A stretch of DNA of 64,000 nucleotides from Leptoclinus maculatus (lineage: Eukaryota > Chordata > Actinopteri > Perciformes > Stichaeidae). Positions 1-10,860 of this stretch are shown one piece after another (position 1 is the stretch's first letter; each line of letters opens with the position of its first letter). The position numbers and the translations under genes are program-made. The notes below the pieces were generated by a model. It was not told the origin of the DNA. It saw only the letters and a program-made list of their open reading frames with translations, and made no database searches. The stretch lies in contig JAVDOI010000127.1 in NCBI GenBank assembly GCA_032191485.1, positions 173,938 to 237,937 of the forward strand. Reading direction: 5' to 3'.

Positions 1-661
1 CTTCATCATAGAAGAGGAATAACACCTTTTTACTTTACAGACTAACGTATTTGCAACAAGAAGGAATCAGAAATGCAGCAATGTGCTTCTATTTCCTTTA
101 TTTGTTATATATCCTTACATCAAGTTCAAACAAAAAAACAAACAAATTCCTAATCACAAATTTAAATTACTTGCAATAAAACATTTTGGGATTGCAGGAT
201 GTAAAGTTTTACTCTTAAACCGGTTTGGTTGCAAAATAAAAGACAAAGTAACTTCATTCGGCTGAAAGCTCTGGAAGAAAGAGAGTAAGAAGACCTTGAG
301 TTCAGATTCTATTTATGTCTTTAGGTAAATGTCAAGAACGAACTTTCAGCTCAAATTATTGATGTTATTAATGATCACTTTGAACTGATGCACACTTTTC
401 ACTATTTTATGACATCTTATAGAGAAAACAATGAATCGATCATCGGATAATAAATCATGATCAATATATTGTTACACTTTGTAAAAAGGTCACTGAACTT
501 GAGAGAAACTTGTAATATGTATAAACTGAATGGATTCTTTAATATTGTTGTTATTCATGCAGGAAACGATTGATTTAATGATAATTATCGATGATTAATC
601 TGCTCAATGAAACTTCTTGTAAACAGCTTGAAGAGGAAATGCAGCTTGACTGAAGAAACGA
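1..661. other. slc15a2 intron 2, unique AT-rich sequence
   Basis: AT-rich sequence without convincing coding potential. It lies downstream of slc15a2 exon 2 on the minus strand and so belongs to its second intron, which runs off the left edge. I see no element boundary here. Confidence 0.5.
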
Positions 662-1768
662 ATGATTTAAGGACTGAAGACTGAAGTCGCGTGACTGAAG
701 TCGCGTGACTGAAGTGACTGAAGTCGCGTGACTGAAGTGACTGAAGTCGCGTGACTTCTGTCACGTGACAGAAGTGACTGAAGTCACATGACAGAAGTCA
801 CGTGACAGAAGTGACAGAAGTCGCGTGACAGAAGTCGCGTGACAGAAGTGACTGAAGTCGCGTGACAGAAGTCGCGTGACAGAAGTGACAGAAGTCGCGT
901 GACAGAAGTCGCGTGACAGAAGTGACTGAAGTCGCGTGACAGAAGTGACTGAAGTCGCGTGACTGAAGTGACTGAAGTCGCGTGACAGAAGTGACTGAAG
1001 TCGCGTGACAGAAGTGACAGAAGTCGCGTGACAGAAGTGACTGAAGTCGCGTGACAGAAGTGACTGAAGTCGCGTGACAGAAGTGACTGAAGTCGCGTGA
1101 CTGAAGTGACTGAAGTCGCGTGACTGAAGTGACTGAAGTCGCGTGACAGAAGTGACTGAAGTCGCGTGACAGAAGTGACTGAAGTCGCGTGACAGAAGTG
1201 ACTGAAGTGACTGAAGTCGCGTGACAGAAGTCGCGTGACAGAAGTGACTGAAGTCGCGTGACAGAAGTGACTGAAGTCGCGTGACTGAAGTGACTGAAGT
1301 CGCGTGACTGAAGTGACTGAAGTCGCGTGACTGAAGTCGCGTGACAGAAGTGACTGAAGTCGCGTGACTGAAGTGACTGAAGTCGCGTGACAGAAGTGAC
1401 TGAAGTCGCGTGACTGAAGTGACTGAAGTCGCGTGACAGAAGTGACTGAAGTCGCGTGACTGAAGTGACTGAAGTCGCGTGACTGAAGTGACTGAAGTCG
1501 CGTGACTGAAGTGACTGAAGTCGCGTGACTGAAGTGACTGAAGTCGCGTGACTGAAGTGACTGAAGTCGCGTGACTGAAGTGACTGAAGTCGCGTGACAG
1601 AAGTGACTGAAGTCGCGTGACAGAAGTGACTGAAGTCGCGTGACAGAAGTGACTGAAGTCGCGTGACAGAAGTGACTGAAGTCGCGTGACAGAAGTGACT
1701 GAAGTCGCGTGACAGAAGTGACTGAAGTCGCGTGACTGAAGTGACTGAAGTCACGTGAGACAGACAGA
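662..1768. repeat. Minisatellite, ~23-bp unit with GTCGCGTGAC core
   Basis: About 1.1 kb of tandem 9-bp (GAAGTGACT) and 14-bp (GAAGTCGCGTGACA) words in varying order, most often as a 23-bp pair. Interior units carry the core GTCGCGTGAC; several edge units near 760-815 and 1750 carry the palindrome GTCACGTGAC instead. It lies in slc15a2 intron 2. The 318-codon minus-strand open frame through it is a by-product of the repeat. Confidence 0.95.
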
Positions 1769-2398
1769 CATGTTAATTCTTAATTGGATCAACGTTTCCC
1801 TCACTTGGAGGGAAACCATGTGAGGAGAGAGGAAACGAGGAAATATGTTTTAAGAGATACGAGACGTCCTTTCCTCGTTGCGTCACGTGAAGCGACGTCT
1901 GTTTCTGATGACGGAGGATCAGCTGATCAGTCGGCTTTAACAGCTGGAGAGACTTTTGAGAAGTTTGTGTCTGTTCACATGATCACTGTACTTAATAATA
2001 GTAACTAATAATACTAATAACTAATAAAGACACACAGTAATCATCACTGTAGAGGTGTTTCTCTCTGTAGTCTGTTAACAAACTGTGTCCTGTGTTCTGT
2101 TTATAAGCTCAGGATCGATTTCTACCGGCGGAATGCGTTCGTCTTATTTATGAATTATTTGCGTCTGTACGTTTTGAAATTGTGACTGTGACGTCATTAT
2201 TAAATAACCCAGAATATGATTATGGTTTCTCTTAAATACTGACATTAATGTATTAGGCTCCATGTTTCAGGTTAAACTTAAATAATAAAACTCATCAAAC
2301 ACTCAGAAATGATCCGCCTCACTTGAATGAAAGAGTCAAAGACCCTGAAGGTTCTCTGAGAGACCTGGATCCGGGTCCTCCGGAGGATCTGGACTCAC
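1769..2398. other. slc15a2 intron 2, start of intron
   Basis: Intronic sequence directly 3' (minus strand) of slc15a2 exon 2. It begins with the donor GTGAGT at 2398-2393. No further feature recognised. Confidence 0.5.
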
Positions 2399-2486
2399 CT
2401 TTCATTCCATAGTAGGAGAAGCGTTCGCAGAACTCATTCACCACGATGAAGCAGATGCTGACCGGGTAGTTGGTCCCACATAGTTT
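2399..2486 (-). CDS. slc15a2: slc15a2 exon 2 (proton/oligopeptide transporter PEPT2), partial gene
   Basis: This 88-nt exon is flanked by an acceptor (CTCTTTCAG) and a donor (G|GTGAGT). It encodes KLCGTNYPVSICF followed by IVVNEFCERFSYYGMK and ends one base into the next codon. The E-x-x-E-R-F-x-Y-Y-G motif in the first transmembrane helix is the hallmark of proton-coupled peptide transporters (SLC15/PTR family) and takes part in proton coupling. The CGTNYP lead-in resembles SLC15A2 (PEPT2), the high-affinity di/tripeptide importer of the plasma membrane, more than SLC15A1. The neighbouring eaf2 supports slc15a2, because EAF2 and SLC15A2 are adjacent in human. All later exons lie beyond the left edge, so integrity cannot be judged. 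Confidence 0.9.
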
Positions 2487-2711
2487 CTGAAAGAGGCAAC
2501 GTTTGTTTATTAATAAGGGTTTATAGACAACAACATACAGTATGAGACGATGAATACAAAATAATAATATCAATGCTACTACTACTAATGACAATCATGA
2601 TAATAGTAATTATTATTATTATTATAAATAATGTTATTATTATTGTTATTTTATTAGTTTTTAAATTTGGGAAAAGATAGAACTGGATATCATTTTGGAT
2701 CTGAGGTATTG

Positions 2712-3160
2712 AGGTATTGGACGACGTTTTAAAAACTCAAACATTTTGACCGTCGCCATCTTGTTTTTTTGCAACCAGCAGTAACACGAGCGGGTTAAAG
2801 TTGAAAGACAAAAACTCAGACAACTCCCACATTGGACAGCGCTGTTTAGAGACCTGTCAATCACCGTGTAGCCCCGCCCTAAAGCATCCCCTGCTTTATG
2901 GTCTGTTTGACTCTAAATGGACCATAATGTACTAAATGAACATCATGCTGTATTGAAGAAGACTTGAAACTAGAGATTGAGACCATAAACTCATGTTTAC
3001 AATGTTTACTGAGGTAATAAATCAAGAGAGAAGTAGAGTCATTTTCTCATAGACTTCTATAGAACCAGAGGAGTCGCCCCCTGGTGGACACTAGAGAGAA
3101 TGCAGCTTTAACACATGAAGCTTTGACTTAAAGAACCGGAGGTTTGTCTCCTGGTCTTTT
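2712..3160 (+). repeat. Dispersed repeat family A, copy 1
   Basis: Shares with six other places in the window (14600-15087, 31266-31537, 41707-41905, 43110-43535, 53008-53500, 63170-63440) a block running from GTCGCCATCTTG through GAGACCTGTCAATCAC and CATGATGTTCATT (reverse strand) to CCCCCTGGTGGACACTAGAG. Copies occur in both orientations and are cut at different points. I see no coding capacity or clear terminal repeats, so the transposon class is open. This copy is in slc15a2 intron 1. Confidence 0.85.
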
Positions 3161-3778
3161 GATGTAAATCCGTATTTCGGGTTGTTTGTCCTGTTTTCAG
3201 ACATCAAACTCTACAATAGAGATGAATGTGATTTATATTGCAGTCTTCACAGAATGTTTACAGTCAACAGTAACAATAAAGCAGCACTTTTACGACTTCC
3301 TCTCAGCTGTAAAGACCTTTAACTGAGGAGCATCATGTGACCTGGGACAGAGACCTTGATGTTGTTTGTCAGCAGAACTGTTTACTCAGAGGAGCGTTTT
3401 AGTGAAAACTGACACCGCAATGGGAACACAAACATTTAAACTGTGCACAGACGACCAGTTTGGGTGAAATGAGCCTTTAAATGACTCGAGAAGCCAATCA
3501 GAAGTCGCCTCCACCCGATTTCTCCAAACAGCCTGTTGCATCTGTCATGATTTAAAGAACCGGATCAGAGAGACCTGAACCCAGAGAAAACGGGTTCAGT
3601 TTGACTTTAAGCACCAAACATGTCCTCTTTGTGTCCGGATGTGTGCAGCTGCCATGCGTCCACGTCTCCAACTCGATGCAACAACTTTTCTTATTTTTAC
3701 GTAAATTACAAAAATAAAAAACTTTTTCCGCCACCAAACAGGGCGACTCGGTTCCTGCTGCACCGTGCATGCTCTTAC

Positions 3779-3784
3779 CTTCAT
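3779..3784 (-). CDS. slc15a2: Candidate slc15a2 exon 1 coding end (ATG AAG)
   Basis: On the minus strand a strong donor, ATGAAG|GTAAGAG, sits at 3778/3779. Splicing to exon 2 would join ATG AAG to AAA CTA TGT in phase 0 and give MKKLCGTNYPV, a very short cytoplasmic N-terminus. The G at -3 of the ATG is a fair start context. The same frame stays open upstream with no other ATG seen, so a longer N-terminus would need another 5' exon. The other open frame here (starting MSFKRKRF) has the wrong phase for exon 2. Other PEPT2 proteins have longer N-termini, so the true first exon could lie elsewhere. Confidence 0.35.
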
Positions 3785-4130
3785 GTCTGTCTTTATCTGT
3801 GTAAATATCGTGCAGGTCTCTACTGGAGCTTCTGACCCAAATCCAAGTCCGTCCCTCTCCGCTCCGCTCCGCTGACTGAGGCCGCGGATGGAAACGTTTC
3901 CTCTTAAAGCTCACGAACGAGTTAATGTTCCACCAACAAAAACAACGGAACCTGCTCCTGAAGGAGCTTCACTGACACTTCACCCGGAGGAGAAGCTCTG
4001 TAGGCGGGGTGCGCTGGAGCAGGAGGTCCGGTAGAGGCGGTGGAGGGGAAGCCGGGATCCGCAGCCTCTCTGGGGGCACAATAGAGCCGTTGTGAGGCTC
4101 TCAGTGAATGATGGAGGGGCCACATGAACT
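3785..4130 (-). promoter_or_regulatory. Candidate slc15a2 5'UTR and promoter region
   Basis: A locally GC- and CpG-richer stretch upstream of the candidate exon 1, with CCGCTCC repeats and GAGGCCGCGG near 3860-3885 and GCGGGGTGCGC near 4006. This is what a TATA-less vertebrate promoter looks like. The call rests only on composition and position. Confidence 0.3.
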
Positions 4131-4169
4131 GTGTTGATCATCATGAGCGTGAACATGCACTGTTACCTC

Positions 4170-4257
4170 ACTGTGTGTGTGTGTGTGTGTGTGTGTGCGT
4201 GCGTGTGTGCGCGTGCGTGCGTGCGCGCGCGTGCGTGTGTGTGTGTGTGTGTGTGTC
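4170..4257. repeat. (TG)n/(CG) microsatellite
   Basis: Alternating TG with CG substitutions over about 88 bp; alternating purine-pyrimidine throughout. Confidence 0.95.
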
Positions 4258-4839
4258 ATTGTGGTCTAACAAGTCACCCTCTGACAACCTTTTCTTCAGT
4301 CATCTCCACATTTAGTTTAACTTATGAGTAATGAAGATGAGTACATTTCATATTTAGGATGATTCTGATATTGTTCTTTTTATTTGACAACTTTGGTGAT
4401 TTTTAAAAAAATATTCAGAATCAGAATTACAACACAAAATAAACGAGATTAAAGATTTGATGGACTCTGAAGCTACTCAGCAGATCAATGAGCTCCATCT
4501 TTAGCTGCAACATTAAGTGATAAACACATTAATGCATTTAGAATTATATTACAATAACATAATATACATTATTCTGCTTCATATGTACTTTTGGCAGTAT
4601 ACGTATATTTTAATGATACTTTTGTACGTTTACTTAAAGTCAAGATGAAATGAAAAATGTTTCTATGTTTTGTTGTCGCTCTGTGAGGCTCCATTAAAGA
4701 AAGAAAATACATAATATAAAAAAGACCGATAGAATAAATATAACAAGAAGCAATACAAATATCCATCTGAGAAAATTCAAAAGCAACAAACAATAAAGAT
4801 GCATATTGTCCATTGTGTGTATTCCTGATTTAGTCTGAT

Positions 4840-5700
4840 GGCCTGGAGGATAACAGCTGCTCTTTATTCTGCTGGTGTGAGTCTAACATCATGACCTCCG
4901 TCCATCAATCTGCTATTTTTAGCCACATGGAGGTTTGTGTGGATCCTCTGCAGCTCCGTGTCGTGCTTCAGTCGGATGTAAAGGATCTGATTTAAATCCT
5001 CTTGTAACTGTTCACTGGTGAACGCTACAGAAATGAAAGACCCTCTAACTTCTGTTTCACTGGGACTTTAAAACCAGGATGTGAATCAGTCTCAGTCCTG
5101 ATCCTGATACATCAGTGAAGATGTCTGTTTCTATAGAACCAGGACTGAGAGGGGCAGACTGTCAGACCTGCTGCAGTACAATGAGGGAGTGTGGTGCTCA
5201 GAGACACTACCACTTTAGTCCACAGGGGGCGACACAATCAACACAACAAGGAAAGTTTCTTGTAGTAGCTTTAAATAAAAAGTTGCACTTTTACGTCTCT
5301 ACTTTTTATTAAAGGGGACGTATCATGAAACATATCACTTTGCTTGTTCATCTGGATATATGGGAACATGTGACCGCATCACAACAGGAAGTCAGTAGTA
5401 AAGAAGTAAAGCCCGCCTCTTGCTTGATTTTGATTCGCTAAAAAGTTGGGAATATTTCAACTTTTACGTTTGTATAAAAATTGCTAAAAACAACGAGAGA
5501 GAAGCGCCACGCCAAAGGAAAACAAAGGTGTTGCAGGCTCCGCCCACAGCTTGAGGACTACCTTTGAGAAGGTGAACCATATTTTTCTCCCGAGCCAATG
5601 AGAGCAGACTGGGCTGTTTTTGGGAGGGTTCTTAAAGAGACAGGAGGGTGAACACAGGTGTGTTCAGGGATGAGGAAAATAATGTATTCTGAACCATAAA
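4840..5700. repeat. Probable dispersed repeats
   Basis: Two blocks resemble fish interspersed repeats: about 5040-5290 (ending in CCACAGGGGGCGACAC) and about 5310-5690 (GGGGACGTATCATGAAAC to TAAAGAGACAGGAGGG). No second copy of either is in this window, so this rests on general familiarity with fish genomes. The rest of 4258-5940 is unremarkable AT-rich sequence. Confidence 0.35.
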
Positions 5701-5945
5701 GATTACGCTACCATTCAACATAGTTGCTCTGTGAAGAGCGTGTTGATGGTAAAGTATTTTGTCGTGGATCACTTTTGCTCTCGACATCACAAATAAGTTT
5801 TAACTGAGTCCGCAGAATGTCAGGGTACGTTTGTTTTGTTTTGTTCAGTCCGGAAGAAAATGAGATTCCTTGAAACGTAAATGAGAAAACAGTTTAAGAC
5901 ACACAGTTACTAAAAGGAGACAAAAAAGGACCAAAACAAGATGAA

Positions 5946-6195
5946 ATGACTACAAACACACAAAATGACTACAAAGAGATACAAAATGACTACAAAGAGA
6001 CACAAAATGACTACAAAGAGACACAAAATGACTACAAAGAGACACAAAATGACTACAAAGAGATACAAAATGACTACAAAGAGACACAAAATGACTACAA
6101 AGAGACACAAAATGACTACAAAGAGACACAAAATGACTACAAAGAGACACAAAATGACTACAAAGAGACACAAAATGACTACAAAAAGGTACAAA
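5946..6195. repeat. 21-bp minisatellite (ACTACAAAGAGACACAAAATG)
   Basis: About 11-12 head-to-tail copies of a 21-bp unit. Because 21 is a multiple of three, open frames run through it on both strands; they are not genes. The ACTACAAAGAGAC part recurs in the 41-bp array at 16361-16675. Confidence 0.95.
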
Positions 6196-6199
6196 ACAC

Positions 6200-7395
6200 C
6201 TCAAACTCTACAGGGTGAATCCCATTGAACACGTCATAATAATAATGAAACAGCAATAAAACCAACAGATTAAAGAAGCTTGTTTGTCTTTTATAACCGA
6301 CCTCAGATATATAAACACTGGACTAAATGAATAATGATGTCAGGCTCAGTGAACAGAGAGAAGACAGTGAAGCTGTAACCTGTAAATGACTGTGATGTGT
6401 AATAGATTACTCAGATCCTGTGACATCACAATGTGGGAGCAGCTGACATGATGTAAACAATGTTGTGTTTGTAGTGGAGGTGGTGATAACTGTCGTGATT
6501 AATCATTAATACATCAGTTCAGAGACACTCAGACACATTCATAAACCTGTTAAAGACATAAACCAATGATTGAGTGAATCAGAACACCGTGTAGTTCCCC
6601 AACAGTCCACTAGAGGGCAGCATTGTTCTACTAACGAACAAACATCTGATGACAACAACACAACTTATTAAAAACATTAAAAACCAAACATACGTATGAA
6701 TGTAAAAGAAGAATTATTGAATTTGAGATGTTTTTGTTGCTGCTGGAACATTCTGAGATCTTTAAACGAGAACTTTAAACCTCGCTGTTCAGCCTTTGAT
6801 TATGAATGCTTTATAGAAATGACTATTTTATTTGATTACTTTATTGTGTTGAAGTTGTGACAGTTTATTATACTTTATTTATTTTAATTTTATTTTATTG
6901 TTATTTCAATAATCACTTCCTTGTTTGTATTGAAGTTGAAATATTTTATTCTATTTTGTTATTTTATTTATTTATATAATTTATTATTTATTATAGTTTT
7001 GAAATCTATTTTATTTAATTGTTATAGTCTTGCATTGATCTCAAAGGGTTAAATAGTTTTAGTATTTTCTGTTGATGTGAAAGGTGCTTCATAAATAAAG
7101 TGTTATTGATTAATATTAGTCCATGTGGACAAAATAATACACATTTGAACATTTCTGTCTTTATTAGACAGACTCAGGAGGAAGAGGAGGAAGACGCAGT
7201 GAAGATTAAAAGCTTTATGAAGCAGAACGTCATGTTGTGGGTTCTTTATTATATGAATCATTGCACTGCACAAAGAAATTAACAAGAAACCCTAAAATAT
7301 GGAATAAAAGCTCCGTCTGAAGAATCATTAACATTAAATATAAAGGTTAAAATCCGACTCAGCTGGAGTCTGAAGGTTTTTAATATGTACAACAA
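6200..7395. other. Intergenic, no gene seen
   Basis: AT-rich intergenic sequence between slc15a2 and the DIRS element. A fragment at 6596-6620 has the CACTAGAGGGCAGCA type of motif. No coding exon or RNA gene recognised. Confidence 0.4.
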
Positions 7396-7401
7396 AATAT
7401 T

Positions 7402-7562
7402 AGTTCTATTTCATCCTCACTGACCGCCAGAGGCAGTGTTTAACACTGGATATCTTCTGTCTCGCGCCTGCGCAGGTCGAATATTTATACCAACAAAGTC
7501 ACCTGTGACCTCGGATGACCCCCGTCGTCTATAAGTTCCGGTGTCATCCTGAGCTCAGTCCT
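7402..7562. repeat. DIRS left inverted terminal repeat
   Basis: The reverse complement of this segment matches 10470-10590 nearly base for base, including the TGACACCGGAACTTATAGAC and GTCACAGGTGACTTTGTTGG blocks. The right arm lacks about 20 bp around GACCTGCGCAGGCGCGAGAC. Confidence 0.85.
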
Positions 7563-7576
7563 TTTTCATCTTCTCG

Positions 7577-7631
7577 CTACGCAGGCTAGCTACGCAGGCT
7601 AGCTACGCAGGCTAGCTACGCAGGCTAGCTA
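7577..7631. repeat. 13-bp tandem repeat, four copies
   Basis: Four copies of CTACGCAGGCTAG just inside the DIRS left terminal repeat, in the expected leader region. Confidence 0.9.
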
Positions 7632-8133
7632 CCATGGTAGCATAAGCTTAAACAAAGATGTGTCTACGATCAAGACATATTGGAGCTTGTCGCTGTAGCC
7701 TTGTGACCACCGGTCGGAGTTGCGGATCTCTCGCCCTCCAAAGGCTGCGACAAGCTGTCCCTCTTAGGAGGGAGTGGCGTGTTTCGCCGTTCGGACCATC
7801 GAGCCCCGGACTGGTGGACGCCCCTATCATCGGTCATCAGCAGTCTGATAAGGGCCACCTAAGTCGTGAAGACTGCAATCGGTGAGATCGATTAACATTG
7901 CTTTCTATAACCGTTATTTGTTTCCACGGTTGGCAGAGCGCTTCCGCTCTAGCTAATCGAGTGGCGTGCTAACGAGAGCGTAGAATATACGCTGTCGGCC
8001 CGCCCTTCACAGTGAGAACATTATGGCTATCACAGTTAGCGAGTGGTCTCGCTCAGGCTAACTTGGTGAGATGCTAGTTCGCCTAGATCGACATTAGCAT
8101 TGTGTCCACTGATTTCGTAACATTACGGCTATC

Positions 8134-8945
8134 CAGTGGCGAGTCGTCAGGGCCTGCAAAGCCTTCTCTGCTGGCCTAAACAGAATCACAAAAAAAATAA
8201 AATATTTAAAAAAAAATTATGTATTATAATTTATATAAATATTTTCCCCATTATCTTATTTTCTCATTGCACAGCTCCTGTCTTCCTCTGTTGCTCTGCT
8301 TCCAGTGCAGCTTGTTTTAAGTAGAGCTTTTATCCAATCAGATTTCACCTCTGTGTCTCTAGGTAAGAAGAGAGGCCCGAGGCCTGCAGACTCACAAGTG
8401 AATCCATGTGCAGTTTAAGTGAATGGGGACGATATTGTTGATTGTCATAGTGTTCAACCAATCAGATCTTTAGTTTGACATGTTGGGCGTATTCTTTGAC
8501 GCGTCAGAGCCTGCTAGCTGGCCTACAAGTACGTCACTATTAGTGCAGCGATTGGTCAGTGGGCGAGCACGTGACTATCGTGAAACGAAACTTAACAGCA
8601 GAGGCTTAGTCGTGTTGTGAATCACATCATGTGATGCAGCTCAGCCAATCAAATATGGGCATTCTGACAAGCTCCCTGACTCGAGTACCACACACCGTGA
8701 CACAGGGGGCTGAGACGAGGAAAGAGATTGCAGAGCAGTACGTTTAATGTTTGGGTTGAGAAAGTAAAATCATAAGACGGTCTCCTAAAGAGATGAATGG
8801 GCCGCGGCTTGTCATTAAGGGATGATGGTGGGTCCCACAGCCAGACCAGCTGAGAACCACTGTCCTACATGAGCACAGAAAACATTATGTTTTCCTGAAT
8901 TTAAGCTTCTGCATTTTCCAAATGCTCTAGCATTATTCAAACGTA
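8134..8945. mobile_element. Nested DNA-transposon fragment inside the DIRS element
   Basis: The segment 8678-8945 is nearly identical over 268 bp to 61295-61562. The 61-kb copy continues to a terminus reading CGCCACTG at 61712-61719, whose reverse complement CAGTGGCG matches the possible opposite terminus here at 8134. I read 8134-8945 as a copy of one family that has lost its right end. Superfamily unknown; the left boundary is inferred from the short terminal match only. Confidence 0.5.
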
Positions 8946-8948
8946 GGT

Positions 8949-10310
8949 TTGAATAACGCGGGCCTTGAGTTTGACACATGTGTTCTAGAGCTAGCGCTCA
9001 AACACTTCCTGCCATATTTGAAGGGAAAGCATGTGATTGTCCGGTTGGACAACACCTGTGCTGTGTTTTTACATAAACCATCAAGCGGGCACCAGATCTG
9101 CAGAAGTTACTACGGGTATCACCGTGCCCTTCTGACTTGGGCGGCCCCTCGCCTGACCATCCTTCGGGCAATGTACCCACCAAAAAGAACGGAACCAGGT
9201 TGTGGTTTTCCTGTCCAGTCACAAGCCTCCACCGTGAGAGTGGTGGCTGCATCCAGACGTGATGTCGACCCACTGCCCCCACTGGTTATCCCTGACGGAG
9301 AGGACCAGTCCTCTGGGTCAAGATGCCCTGGCTCACACGTGGCGAGAGGATCTTCTTTATGCCTTTCCACCATTCCCTCTGATCTCGCCAACGCTTCTCA
9401 GAGTTCTTCCCCGACAGGAGGGACAGGTGGAAGCTGTTCTCTGACTGGTGTGCGGCTCAGAACAAGATCCCAGTACAGTGCCCCGTGCCTGCTGTACTGA
9501 GTTTCTACAGTCCCTCCTAGATAAGGGCCGGTCTCCCTCTACCCTTGGAGTATACGTGTCCGCTATTTCGGGGCAGCATACTAAGGTCGACAATGACACA
9601 GGAGAGAGCCACAGACTAGTGTCCCTCTTCCTAAAAAAAGGGGGCTCTGCGATTGCGTCCCCCGAGCGCCCCGGACAAAACGTTTTTTCTCCTTGCCATC
9701 ACTTCAGCTCAACGTGAGGGCAAGCTTCATACCCTGTTGGTGAAAGAGTCATGTCTGAGGTGGAACTCAGATGGCTTGGGTGTCACTTTGTGGCCTAATG
9801 CAGCGTTTCTCCCAAAGGTGTTGACACGCTCACATATCAACCAGCCTATCCAGCTCACGGAGTTTGACCCCCCAATCAGGAGAGGGAGAGGTCAAGGCTG
9901 CTGTGCCCAGCGGGCCCTCAGAGCTTATGTGGAATCCACCGCCTGCATACGGCGGTCGGAGCAGCTCTTTGTCAGTTATGGTGAGCCTGAGAAGGGCTGT
10001 GCTCCTTCTAAACAAAAAACAGCGCCTATCCCACTGGATAGTGGAGGCCATTGCCTATACATACAAGGCGAGCGACCGCGCTCGGCCATCCGGGGTGAAG
10101 GGCCACTCTACCAAAAGTGTCTCCACGTCAGGGGCAGCCCTGAGAGGTGTGCCTGTGGAGGATATATGTGCTGCGGCCTCATGGGCATCACCGAGCACAT
10201 TCACCAAATACTACAGAGTTAACGTTGCCACCCCTCACCCACTGGGGAGGGTTCTTTGGCCAATTTTCTTTGCCGGAGCTATACAAGTAAGTTACTGTGA
10301 TTCCTCGTGA
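8949..10310 (+). pseudogene. DIRS RNase H-like and tyrosine recombinase remnant
   Basis: Translated pieces in order: an RNase H-like segment near 8985-9190 (LKHFLPYLKGKHVIVRLDNT, then WAAPRLTILRAMY); the linker typical of DIRS polyproteins near 9315-9445 in another frame (ALAHTWREDLLYAFPP); then the recombinase N-terminal part near 9495-9640 (LLDKGRSPSTLGVYVSAIS); the catalytic part near 9660-10000 (LLAITSAQREGKL, EQLFVSYG); and the C-terminal part in a further frame near 10017-10250 (KQRLSHWIVEAIAYTYKA, EDICAAASWASPSTFTKYY). At least three frameshifts and stops break it. The H-x-x-R box reads HSTK, so the catalytic Arg is Lys, while the final Tyr region survives. It cannot make an active enzyme. 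Confidence 0.8.
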
Positions 10311-10329
10311 CTCTTTTGGTATAAGTCAT

Positions 10330-10427
10330 CCAGTGTTAAACACTGCCTCTGGCGGTCAGTAAGGATGAAATAGAACAAAAGTTACGAATGTAACTACGGT
10401 TCTATGAATCCTGGATGACCGCCAGAG
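10330..10427. repeat. DIRS internal complementary region
   Basis: The left half (CCAGTGTTAAACACTGCC onward) is the reverse complement of the outer end of the left terminal repeat. The right half (GTTACGAATGTAACTACGG to ATGACCGCCAG) is the reverse complement of the outer end of the right terminal repeat. Known DIRS biology assigns this region a role as template when terminal ends are rebuilt on a circular intermediate. Confidence 0.85.
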
Positions 10428-10469
10428 TTCTTGTTCACTCGGAATCCCGTGAACTCGCGCAAAGATTCC

Positions 10470-10634
10470 GTAGGACTGAGCTCAGGATGACACCGGAACT
10501 TATAGACGACGGGGGTCATCCGAGGTCACAGGTGACTTTGTTGGTATAAATATTCAACAGAAGATATCCAGTGTTAAACACTGCCTCTGGCGGTCATCCA
10601 GGATTCATAGAACCGTAGTTACATTCGTAACTTT
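10470..10634. repeat. DIRS right inverted terminal repeat
   Basis: Inverted copy of 7402-7562, followed by an outer tail (CATAGAACCGTAGTTACATT) complementary to the internal complementary region. Confidence 0.85.
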
Positions 10635-10734
10635 CGTTTTAAATGAAAGGAAAATTAAAACAAATTTAACGTTTCGATGTCAACATGAAACTTCACCGGT
10701 TGATTTCTTACATTAAGATGATTGTTTCTGAACA

Positions 10735-10860
10735 TGTTATGTTTAAATATGCAAATGAGGCATTATGTAATGGTAACTTTTGGTGAATTTAGGAGAAATC
10801 TACAGACGTAAACAGACAAAATAATAAAATAAATGTTTTATTTCCACGAGTCTGAAATAA
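10735..10860. repeat. Dispersed repeat family B, copy 1
   Basis: Begins ATGTTATGTTTAAATATGCA and contains AATGAGGCATTATGTAATGG and AGGAGAAATCTACAGACGTA. Further copies lie at 38030-38095, 38545-38680 and 41630-41668. No coding capacity; class unknown. Confidence 0.75.

Larger units (their letters stand above)
7402..10634 (+). mobile_element. Degenerate DIRS-type tyrosine-recombinase retrotransposon
   Basis: About 3.2 kb bounded by inverted terminal repeats (7402-7562 and 10470-10634) with an internal complementary region (10330-10427) copying the complement of both outer ends. This layout is specific to DIRS elements. Internally there are remnants of the RNase H-like domain and the tyrosine recombinase, in at least three frames. 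I see no gag or reverse transcriptase, so the copy is internally deleted and non-autonomous. A second transposon fragment is nested at 8134-8945. Confidence 0.85.

Noticed and set aside
798..1754. 318-codon minus-strand frame
   Set aside because: Product of the 23-bp minisatellite; no unique sequence of its own and no splice context.
3552..3914. 120-codon minus-strand frame (MSFKRKRF) as slc15a2 N-terminus
   Set aside because: Its phase at the 3779 donor does not fit exon 2; it runs through the donor into intron.
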